NCBI GenBank assembly: GCA_937951485.1
Contig: CALEDJ010000025.1
Span: forward strand, 1-64,000
Reading direction: 5' to 3'
Length of the DNA stretch: 64,000 nt
From: an uncultured bacterium
GTDB lineage: Bacteria > Hydrogenedentota > Hydrogenedentia > Hydrogenedentales > CAILVY01
The notes beneath the pieces were generated by a model. The model searched no databases and was not told the origin of the DNA. It saw nothing but the letters and a program-made list of their open reading frames with translations. The position numbers and the translations under genes are program-made. Positions 27,200-34,685 of this stretch are shown one piece after another; position 1 is the stretch's first letter, and each line of letters begins with the position of its first letter.

Positions 27200-28570
27200 A
27201 TGAAGCGGCGATTGACCGGGAAAACTGAGAAACGCACGGTGCTGGCGTTCAGCCTGCTGACGGATGCACTCATCCTGTGGGCCGCGATGAACATAGCGAC
27301 CTTGACGCGAACCCATACGCTGATCTATCTGGACAGCCTGTGGTTGCTTCACCGTGATCAGGCGGTGTGTGTCGGGTTGTATCTCGCCGCCATTTTCCTC
27401 GCCAACGGTTACCATCCCGGGCGCATTACCGACCGCTTCGATTCCATGTATTTTGCCTGTATCGGCTTGGGCAGCATGGCGGCAATCGTTCTCGGGGCGA
27501 CCCGTCTTATGCCGGAAGGCGTACTCGCCATTTCCGGACGAGAACTGACGATTGGCCCGGTGCTCGCCGGACTGGCCTTTGTTCTCTGGCGTTATCAACT
27601 GGGGAACATCGCCGTCCGATTTGCCTCGCTGCATCGCAGTTACCATGTCATCGGCCCGGAGGCGCAGTCCCGGCGCATTGCGGAGGCCATCAACGAGAAG
27701 TCGGACGTGCTTGCGGATGCCCGGTGCGTCACTCTTGCGGAATTGCAGAAGCAACTGGAACAGGCGCAAACGGAAGGCCGTCCGGATCCGTTCTTCGGCA
27801 TGGAGGCGATTATCGCGGGTGTTGACGCAACGCGCGAAGAATCTTTGAATGCGCTGGAATTCTGCGAGAACCGTTTTGGCCGCACCTACCTCTATCCCAG
27901 CCTGGATGACCTGCTCTTTTTTCGCCAGAGCAAACTGATGGCCATTGCAGGCATTCCCCTGATTGAAGTGGCCAACCGGCAGTTTTTCGCGCCCTATGTA
28001 TATCTGAAGCGCGGCCTGGACATTGCCTGCGCCGTCGCCGGGCTGTTGCTGGCCCTGCCCATCGGCGTGGCGGCCGCGATCGCCATCAAGTGCATGTCGC
28101 CCGGCCCCATTTTCTATACCCAGGAACGTATGGGGCTGCATGGACGCCCGTTCCGCCTGTATAAGTTTCGGACCATGATCCCCGAGGCGGAGGCGAAAAC
28201 CGGTCCCGTATGGGCCAGCGCCAAGGACGACCGCATCACGCCGGTGGGACGTTTTCTGCGCAAGCACCGCATTGATGAGATTCCGCAATTGTTGAACGTG
28301 CTCAAAGGCGACATGAGCCTGATCGGCCCGCGCCCGGAACGCCCCCATTTCCACAGGGAATTCTGCAAACAGTGGCCGCTTTTCGAGCGTCGGCTGGCGG
28401 TCCGTCCCGGCGTCACCAGCCTGTCGCACGTGCTGGGTTCGTATGACTCCGATCCGGCAGATCGACTGCGCTATGACCTGATGTATATCAGCAGCCTCTC
28501 GCTGCTTACCGATATGAAAATTCTGGTGGCGACCATTCGGGTTGTGCTGGGCGCGAAAGGAGCGCAATGA
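27200..28570 (+). CDS. Polyprenyl-phosphate sugar phosphotransferase (exopolysaccharide initiation)
   Basis: This 456-residue inner-membrane protein has four N-terminal helices, a central CoA-binding-like domain and a C-terminal bacterial sugar transferase domain. The C-terminal domain shows YLKRGLDIACAVAGLLLALP (membrane entry helix), FYTQERMGLHGRPFRLYKFRTM, and the catalytic block RKHRIDEIPQLLNVLKGDMS with LIGPRPERP. This is the WcaJ/PssY class that transfers hexose-1-phosphate from a nucleotide sugar to undecaprenyl phosphate, the first step of capsule or exopolysaccharide repeat-unit synthesis. It starts the rightward pair with the TPR gene at 28572. Confidence 0.92.
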   Translation: MKRRLTGKTEKRTVLAFSLLTDALILWAAMNIATLTRTHTLIYLDSLWLLHRDQAVCVGLYLAAIFLANGYHPGRITDRFDSMYFACIGLGSMAAIVLGATRLMPEGVLAISGRELTIGPVLAGLAFVLWRYQLGNIAVRFASLHRSYHVIGPEAQSRRIAEAINEKSDVLADARCVTLAELQKQLEQAQTEGRPDPFFGMEAIIAGVDATREESLNALEFCENRFGRTYLYPSLDDLLFFRQSKLMAIAGIPLIEVANRQFFAPYVYLKRGLDIACAVAGLLLALPIGVAAAIAIKCMSPGPIFYTQERMGLHGRPFRLYKFRTMIPEAEAKTGPVWASAKDDRITPVGRFLRKHRIDEIPQLLNVLKGDMSLIGPRPERPHFHREFCKQWPLFERRLAVRPGVTSLSHVLGSYDSDPADRLRYDLMYISSLSLLTDMKILVATIRVVLGAKGAQ

Positions 28571-28571
28571 A

Positions 28572-29216
28572 ATGACAGGCGCGTCCTGTTCTGAGCCGAA
28601 AAAGATATTGATTCGGTGGGCGTGCGGTATCCTGGCAGGCGCGGCCTTCGTCGGTTTGTTCAATTTCCTGCTGTTCCGTCATGTCGCCGCATTGCGGGAA
28701 GCCAGTCCCTGGACTTATCTGCGGGAAGCGGACCGGCTCCGGGCGGAGAATGACTGGATGGGGGCCGTGGGCATGCTTCGCGAAGCGGCCCGCCGCGACC
28801 CGGCTTCCCCGGTTCCCTGGGAGCGCATGGGGTTACTCTATTATAATGCGCGCCATTGGGACAAGGCGCTCGATGCCTACCGGACCGCCCTGAAAAACGG
28901 CAGCCGCGACGCCGATGTGCGCGGCAAAATCATCTGGTGCCTCATCCATCTCCATCGTTTCGACGGCGCCGCCGAATTCGGCAAGGCCTGTCTCGAAGAA
29001 GGCTACGCCTCGGCGCATATCCATCGCGCCATAGGCGAGGCCCTGCGCCGTGCCGGGCGACACGGCGAAGCCATCCCTTATCTGGAGACGGCCCTCAAAA
29101 GTTTCCCCAACGATATCTATCTCATTGATCAACTCGCCCAGGCGTGCCGCCTCGTTGGCGACGAAGAACGCGTTCAGCAACTGCGCCGGCGCATAGACGA
29201 CCTGCAGGGACGCTGA
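28572..29216 (+). CDS. Membrane-anchored TPR protein
   Basis: This 214-residue protein starts 2 bp after the sugar transferase stop codon, implying co-translation. It has one N-terminal helix (about residues 15-40) and then TPR units: DWMGAVGMLREAARRDPASP, PWERMGLLYYNARHWDKALDA and AIGEALRRAGRHGEAIPYLE. It is probably an envelope assembly factor for the polysaccharide pathway. No catalytic motif is seen. Confidence 0.78.
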   Translation: MTGASCSEPKKILIRWACGILAGAAFVGLFNFLLFRHVAALREASPWTYLREADRLRAENDWMGAVGMLREAARRDPASPVPWERMGLLYYNARHWDKALDAYRTALKNGSRDADVRGKIIWCLIHLHRFDGAAEFGKACLEEGYASAHIHRAIGEALRRAGRHGEAIPYLETALKSFPNDIYLIDQLAQACRLVGDEERVQQLRRRIDDLQGR

Positions 29217-29246
29217 TCGCATGCGCCGGAAACCGGCACATCCCGG

Positions 29247-30065
29247 TCATTTCGGCGCGATGTAATCAAAAGGCGCTTCGGTCAGGGCCGTCAACCGCAT
29301 GTTGCGAATGGCGCCGGTGGTGCGCCATGTGGCGATGCCAAGGGGCACTGACGGCTCCACTTCCCAGCGGATCCCGATTTTGCGCCCCGTGGTGACCACT
29401 TCCACGATCTGCCGGTCATCCAGCCATGCCTCGATTTTTTCCCCGTACACGCGCAAACGCACCCGGTACCATCGGCCGTTGTCAAAATGGACGATCCGGG
29501 CGGTCATATTGTTGGCTGCGTCCTCATAGTCAATGCTGGAGAGGCCGACCAGCGATCCGCCCCACCCGCCCAGGATCAGAGAACACGGATCCGGACCCAC
29601 CGGGAAGGTCAGCCCGCAGAAGAAATCACTTCCCGCCACGCGCATTGCCTCCAGCGTAATCTCGTAATCATTTCGAACAAGCGGCCCCCGCCAGGTGACC
29701 CCCGTCATGTCGTTGCCCTCTTCCAGGAACAAAACGCCGTCCTCCACCCGGACGTTCCCCTTCCCGTAGAAATCCGATACGCGCCAGTCGGCACTCTCCT
29801 GCATGGGGCCGGGGCGCGGCGCGCCGTCAGGACCGAGATTGTGCCGGAGCACGAAACCCGGCACCGGCTCCAAGTCCTCTTCCGGCGCGGGCGCTTCCGG
29901 AACCTGGACAGTTCCCTCACGTTCTGGTGCGCGCGCATTACCTGCTTGCACTCCGATGGTAGAGCAGGACGCCAAGGAGATCATTGCCGGCAGAAGAATC
30001 GGTAAACCGCCCCGCCTGATCACCCGCAAAAATCGATCACAAAGCGATTCTTCAACATACGACAT
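29247..30065 (-). CDS. Lipoprotein with DUF1080/LamG-like domain
   Basis: This 272-residue lipoprotein has a basic n-region, a hydrophobic stretch and lipobox LASC (Cys34), then a Pro/Glu-rich linker. Its beta-sandwich resembles DUF1080/concanavalin-like folds: VEDGVLFLEEGNDMTGVTWR, FFCGLTFPVG, GRWYRVRLRVYGEKIEAWLD and a terminal AIRNMRL. It is probably a carbohydrate-binding or hydrolase-like surface protein. It converges with the TPR gene at 29216. Confidence 0.7.
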   Translation of the reverse strand: MSYVEESLCDRFLRVIRRGGLPILLPAMISLASCSTIGVQAGNARAPEREGTVQVPEAPAPEEDLEPVPGFVLRHNLGPDGAPRPGPMQESADWRVSDFYGKGNVRVEDGVLFLEEGNDMTGVTWRGPLVRNDYEITLEAMRVAGSDFFCGLTFPVGPDPCSLILGGWGGSLVGLSSIDYEDAANNMTARIVHFDNGRWYRVRLRVYGEKIEAWLDDRQIVEVVTTGRKIGIRWEVEPSVPLGIATWRTTGAIRNMRLTALTEAPFDYIAPK

Positions 30066-30316
30066 ACCTTGGTCAGCCTCCTTCTCAGCGCCCGAAGCGT
30101 TGGCTTATTCCCACACGTCAATGCGCGGTCATCCCATATGTATTCTCCAACTACGATTTCATAATAGCCATCCTCGGTCGGCAAATGCTACCCCCTGTCC
30201 TCAGCGGGCTTTTCTATTGCCTGGTTTTGTGTTACCCTTATGGAGGACGACCAAGGTGCGTCCAGCGCGCAAGCGTTGTCATTGGCGAGGCGTGTCCTGG
30301 TGGGAGGGCAAGCGGT

Positions 30317-30709
30317 ATGGAATCGAAGCCGAACTGTCGAGAGTTCACCAGAAGCGAAGTGAACGCAAAAATGGAGGTGCGCCTTCCCAGCGGGATCGTT
30401 CTGGATGGGTGCAGCCGGAATGTGAGCCTGAGCGGCGTGCTTTTCGCCACGGAGCGCTCCCTGCCGGTGGGGAACAGCGTGCAGGCAACGCTACTGCTTC
30501 ACCACGGGCATGACGAACACCGCATCGCCGCGGAGGGCTTTGTGGTGCGTGTGACGGATTGCGGCGTCGCCATCGAATTCACGAAAATCTCCCCGGAGAG
30601 CCTGGAGCAATTGCGCCGGCTGATCATGGACGCTGCCAGTGATGCCGAACAGGTGGAACGCGAGTACCAGTCGCATTTGAAATCGAAACGCAAGAAGGAA
30701 GATGCCTGA
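30317..30709 (+). CDS. PilZ-domain protein
   Basis: This 130-residue protein begins at 30317 after a GGGAGGG ribosome site. PilZ features are FTRSEVNAKMEVR (place of the RxxxR motif), NVSLSGVLFATE (D/NxSxxG motif) and the closing VRVTDCGVAIEFTKI strand. PilZ domains bind cyclic di-GMP, but here the first motif is weak (only one clear Arg), so binding is uncertain. The last 8 bp overlap the acyltransferase-hydrolase fusion at 30702, so the two are likely coupled and PilZ may regulate that enzyme. Confidence 0.78.
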   Translation: MESKPNCREFTRSEVNAKMEVRLPSGIVLDGCSRNVSLSGVLFATERSLPVGNSVQATLLLHHGHDEHRIAAEGFVVRVTDCGVAIEFTKISPESLEQLRRLIMDAASDAEQVEREYQSHLKSKRKKEDA

Positions 30710-32975
30710 CGAACGGCGTCCTCGTTTGGGGCGCAGTGCGCAGGCGGCCCATACAATGCCATCCACCTTTGCCTTGTCACTGAGCAAATGGGCGTTGGAC
30801 GTCGCGACGAAAATCGTCAAAGCGGACGTCCGACTCCACCACGCCGATGTTGTTCGCGACGATCTGGCCATCGTTTTCGTGGTCAACCATTTTACGCGCC
30901 TCGAAACGCTGCTGCTGCCCTATGTGCTTTACAAGCACACCGGGCGCGAGGTGATGGGACTGGCCGCCGCGGAATTGTTCCAAGGGCGCATCGGTCGGTT
31001 TCTGCAATCCACGGGCGCTGTTTCCACTGCCGCGCCCGACCGGGACAAGATCATCGTCCGGTCCCTTCTGAAGGGGGACCATCCTTGGATGATTTTTCCT
31101 GAAGGGGCGATGATCAAGGACAAAAAGGTCATTGACCACAAGGGTGAATTCGCAGTTTATAACAACGGACAGCGACGTCCCCCCCATAAGGGCGCAGCGG
31201 TGCTGGCGCTGCGCGCCGAATTTTACCGCCGCAAGATCGAATGCCTTTACCACCGCCCCGGACGGGAAGGCCTGCAAGCGGCCCTTGAAAAATTCGGATT
31301 GGATTCCGCCGAGGAGGTCCTGGGCCGAAGAACTGTTATCATCCCCGTGAATATCACTTATTTCCCCATGCGCGCCCATGACAACGTGCTGCTGCGCATG
31401 GCCACACGCTTCGCCGAAGACCTGAGCCAGCGCGCTATCGAGGAATTGTCGGTGGAGGGCACGCTTTTATCCGAAGACACCGACATTGACATCACCCTCG
31501 GCGACCCCATTGAACTGGACGAATACTTGAACTTGCCGGAATACGCCTCACTCATGGCTTGTGGTGCGCGGGACTTGGACGACCTGGAAATGGACCCCTC
31601 TTCGCTATTCAATGATGCCGCGCGCCAACTCATGATCCGTTATATGCGGGAAATCTATGAACTGACCACCGTCAACTATGATCACCTCTTCGCGAGCCTC
31701 CTCCGGCACCTGATTTTCAACCGATTCGATGATCGTTGTCTTCGCGAGCGCGCCTTTCTTTGCGCATATCACTTGCGACGTCTGGGGGTACGCCGCATGC
31801 ACAGTCTGCTCGAGCGCACCTACCGGGGGCTTGTTTATGAGGACTCTTTCCAGAAATTCGACGATTTCCTCGCCCTGTGCCTGCAGGAAGGCGTGGTAAC
31901 ACAGGAAAACGGCGCGCTGGCGCGGAAGCCCAAGCCGCGTGTCGGAACGGAAGATTTTCACACCATGCGCGCCCGCGAACTCACAGAGGTGATCGCCAAC
32001 GAAATCGAACCGCTGCCACGCCTGTGCGAGCATATCCGCCGGGTGGCGCGCCTGCCGCGCGTCATGGTCGCGTGGCGGGTGCGTGAACTGCTGCTGCAGG
32101 AAGACATGCGGCTTTTCGAGGAGGACTACTCGCGCTATTTCAATCCCGGTCTGAGCAAAGGCCCGGAAGTGGGCCGACCTTTCCTGCTTCGGCCGCTGTG
32201 GGTGCGCGGCGGCGTTGTGCTTGCCCACGGTTACATGGCGGCACCGCTGGAAGTGCGCGCGCTGGCCGAGTATCTCTGTCAAAGGGGCTACGTGGTCTAC
32301 GGCGTACGGTTGAAAGGACATGGCACCTCGCCGGAGGACCTCGCGCATAGTGCGTGGGAAGAGTGGTACGAAGCAGTCAGTCGCGGTCACGCCATCGTGC
32401 GCACGTTCACAGACCAGGTGTTCGTTGGTGGTTTTTCCACCGGCGGCTGCCTGGCGCTTATTGCCGCCGCGCGCAAGCCCCGACATCTGCGCGGCGTCTT
32501 CTCCATCTGCGCTCCGCTCAAACTGCAGAACTATTCCGTGCGGCTTGCGCCGTCCATCGTCACGCTGAATTCGCTGCTTCGGCGTTTCGGCCGCAACCGC
32601 GAGTCCTGGGAATATGTGGACAATGATCCCGAAAACAAGCATATCAACTACACCCGCAACCCACTCACCGGCATCTCCGAACTGGTGAAGGTCATGGATG
32701 CGATGGAGGGTTGTCTGCCGCAGGTGAAGATCCCTGCACTCGTCGTCCAAGGCTCCAAAGACCCCACGGTGAATCCTGTCAGCGGCGCCCTCATCTTCGA
32801 CCAACTGGGGAGCGCCCGCAAAGAACTTGCACTTTTCGAACGCGAACGCCACGGCATCATCAACGGCGATGGGGCGGTGGAAATTTTCGACCGCGTGTAT
32901 CACTTTCTGCGCCGCGCCGGCGCGAAAAGCGCAGTCCCGGAAACCGCCGCACGCGCCACTCCGGCGGTCTTATGA
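30702..32975 (+). CDS. PlsC-like acyltransferase fused to an alpha/beta hydrolase
   Basis: This 757-residue protein has three parts. Residues about 30-270 are an acylglycerol-phosphate acyltransferase-like domain with VNHFTRLETL (HxxxxE in place of the usual HxxxxD), IFPEGAMI and IPVNITYFP. Residues about 290-480 are a helical linker with no family I recognise. The C-terminus, from about residue 510, is a serine hydrolase of the monoglyceride-lipase/carboxylesterase type with GGVVLAHGYMAAP (oxyanion loop), GFSTGG (nucleophile Ser), VVQGSKDPTVN (Asp) and ERHGI (His). The combination could remodel lipids or acylated glycans. It overlaps the PilZ gene by 8 bp. Confidence 0.82.
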   Translation: MPDERRPRLGRSAQAAHTMPSTFALSLSKWALDVATKIVKADVRLHHADVVRDDLAIVFVVNHFTRLETLLLPYVLYKHTGREVMGLAAAELFQGRIGRFLQSTGAVSTAAPDRDKIIVRSLLKGDHPWMIFPEGAMIKDKKVIDHKGEFAVYNNGQRRPPHKGAAVLALRAEFYRRKIECLYHRPGREGLQAALEKFGLDSAEEVLGRRTVIIPVNITYFPMRAHDNVLLRMATRFAEDLSQRAIEELSVEGTLLSEDTDIDITLGDPIELDEYLNLPEYASLMACGARDLDDLEMDPSSLFNDAARQLMIRYMREIYELTTVNYDHLFASLLRHLIFNRFDDRCLRERAFLCAYHLRRLGVRRMHSLLERTYRGLVYEDSFQKFDDFLALCLQEGVVTQENGALARKPKPRVGTEDFHTMRARELTEVIANEIEPLPRLCEHIRRVARLPRVMVAWRVRELLLQEDMRLFEEDYSRYFNPGLSKGPEVGRPFLLRPLWVRGGVVLAHGYMAAPLEVRALAEYLCQRGYVVYGVRLKGHGTSPEDLAHSAWEEWYEAVSRGHAIVRTFTDQVFVGGFSTGGCLALIAAARKPRHLRGVFSICAPLKLQNYSVRLAPSIVTLNSLLRRFGRNRESWEYVDNDPENKHINYTRNPLTGISELVKVMDAMEGCLPQVKIPALVVQGSKDPTVNPVSGALIFDQLGSARKELALFERERHGIINGDGAVEIFDRVYHFLRRAGAKSAVPETAARATPAVL

Positions 32976-33008
32976 TATGGGTGCAGCAAAACGGAACCCA
33001 TGCTGCCC

Positions 33009-34619
33009 CTATGAGCGGCCACTGCCGACGCTGTCGCGCGGGACCATCTCATTTTTCACAACCCCTTCACTGACCAGAAAATCCCGGATGTATGCGCCGA
33101 TGATATTCGTTTTGAGTTCGAGGCCAATAGGTGTCATATGACAGATGTCGAAAAAGTGGTCGTCGCCGGCAACAAAACGTTCCGCCACGGGCACATAGAG
33201 GATGCCCTCGTTTTCACACATCCGCTTCAGGACGCGGTTGTACAGGGCCATGATCTGCCGGTAGGTGGAGAAATACAGGGGGCCGCCGTGCCATACCTCG
33301 CGCAGGTTCACGTCGTAGTAGCGGCGCGCGCGGAAATGATGCCAGGAAATGGTCGGATAGGCGAAACTGCAGACCGCCATTTGGACATTTCGTTCGCGCG
33401 CGGCGACAGCCATCGCCCGCAGGTTGCGCATGGTCGTGGCGTTCATGAATGCCGCAAGAACATCGTCCGGAGGCAGAAGCCTGCGGTTAAATATCCGCCG
33501 CAGCAGCCGCGAACGGTTCAGGGCGCTGCGCCACGGATTCGGAGCGTCCAGCCAAATCGGAAAATGTTTGTGGCAGACATCATTGACAGCGTTGTAGTAG
33601 AGGATGAGATCAGGTTCCAGGTCCAGATAGTCGTTGATACGGCGGCGCTCGGTATACGATGTCAGACCACACAAGCCGGCATTCACCACGTCAATCTTGT
33701 CCGTGTTCAGCCATTCCCGCAGTTTGCGTTCCATGATGTTGGGATAGGTGGAGGCGTTGTCATTGCCTTCTTCCGTGGTGGAGCCGCCGACGCAGACGAT
33801 GCGAAACACGCCCGGCGGTTTGGGCAACACCACGTCGTCGTCACGGAAGCCATAATTGTTGGTGCTGAGGATGCTTTCCGGCATGGTCCAGTTTTTCTTA
33901 TACGAAAAGAAAGGCTTTTCCCACGGGGATTCCGGCGGCGGCTCGCTGAGAATCTGCGCTTCGATGGGCAATGCGTCGGTGATCTCACGGGCGATGACCT
34001 CGACGATATCCCTTTCATCCCGTCTCGGGGCGACTGTCACCATGTAATGATGCGGCAGCATTGGAAACGTGGTTTCCACATAATGCGTACGGAACGTTGT
34101 AACAGCGTCCACCGTGCGGATGGCGTCGAACACCGCCTGCCAGTCGGGACGCGGCTCCCAGTCGCTCTCGCCACCCAGATAGCGCCGAAGATACTGTTCG
34201 AGAAGCGGCTCGCCGTGCGCCTCCAGCAGCGTCCCGTCGCGGGTGAAACACAAGTGCAACTCGCCTTGGAGGGCCAGAATGACGCTGCGGTGTTCCGGGC
34301 TTTGTCCGGCATAGTCTTCCCTGGATTGCCTCACCGATTCTTTCGCGATGGTGGGAGATGCGGGCACTGAAACGGCCCACCCCCGATCGCTTTGTGGAAT
34401 AGTGAACTGGTGTTCTGGGCGCTTCAGTTCTTCCAGCGGCGCCATCCGATACACCTTTCGGTTTTGCGCCTCAAAATAGCGCTCGTAGGCGCGCTCGGCG
34501 ATCAGAACCCGGCCGCGCTCAAAAACTTCCAACCCCAACGCGATGACCAGAAGCCAGACGAGGGCAATGCCGAAGCAATAGGCGCAGCGGGCGATCATTT
34601 GCACGACCTTGCGAACCAT
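33009..34619 (-). CDS. Membrane-anchored SGNH-like hydrolase/acyltransferase
   Basis: This 536-residue protein has an N-terminal membrane helix (CAYCFGIALVWLLVIALGLE) and an SGNH domain: IVCVGGSTTEEG (nucleophile Ser), NAGLCGLTSYT, LYYNAVNDV, and a C-terminal DICHMTPIG with Asp-His. The start at 34619 is chosen because GGAGAGG sits 6 bp before it; an ATG eight codons upstream lacks such a site. Related proteins O-acetylate or deacetylate extracellular polysaccharides or lipids. Only 66 bp separate it from the upstream polytopic gene on the same strand. Confidence 0.8.
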   Translation of the reverse strand: MVRKVVQMIARCAYCFGIALVWLLVIALGLEVFERGRVLIAERAYERYFEAQNRKVYRMAPLEELKRPEHQFTIPQSDRGWAVSVPASPTIAKESVRQSREDYAGQSPEHRSVILALQGELHLCFTRDGTLLEAHGEPLLEQYLRRYLGGESDWEPRPDWQAVFDAIRTVDAVTTFRTHYVETTFPMLPHHYMVTVAPRRDERDIVEVIAREITDALPIEAQILSEPPPESPWEKPFFSYKKNWTMPESILSTNNYGFRDDDVVLPKPPGVFRIVCVGGSTTEEGNDNASTYPNIMERKLREWLNTDKIDVVNAGLCGLTSYTERRRINDYLDLEPDLILYYNAVNDVCHKHFPIWLDAPNPWRSALNRSRLLRRIFNRRLLPPDDVLAAFMNATTMRNLRAMAVAARERNVQMAVCSFAYPTISWHHFRARRYYDVNLREVWHGGPLYFSTYRQIMALYNRVLKRMCENEGILYVPVAERFVAGDDHFFDICHMTPIGLELKTNIIGAYIRDFLVSEGVVKNEMVPRDSVGSGRS

Positions 34620-34648
34620 GAATATCCTCTCCAGGTGATTCATTCGTG

Positions 34649-34669
34649 ATGCAGGCGTTTCGCCTGCAT
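34649..34669. other. Perfect hairpin between two leftward genes
   Basis: ATGCAGGCG-TTT-CGCCTGCAT has a 9-bp perfect stem and a 3-base loop. It lies between the stop of the gene ending at 34686 and the start at 34619. No T-run follows, so it may be an mRNA processing or stabilising structure, or a member of the dispersed hairpin families. Confidence 0.55.
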
Positions 34670-34685
34670 GAACAGGGTGGAACCT

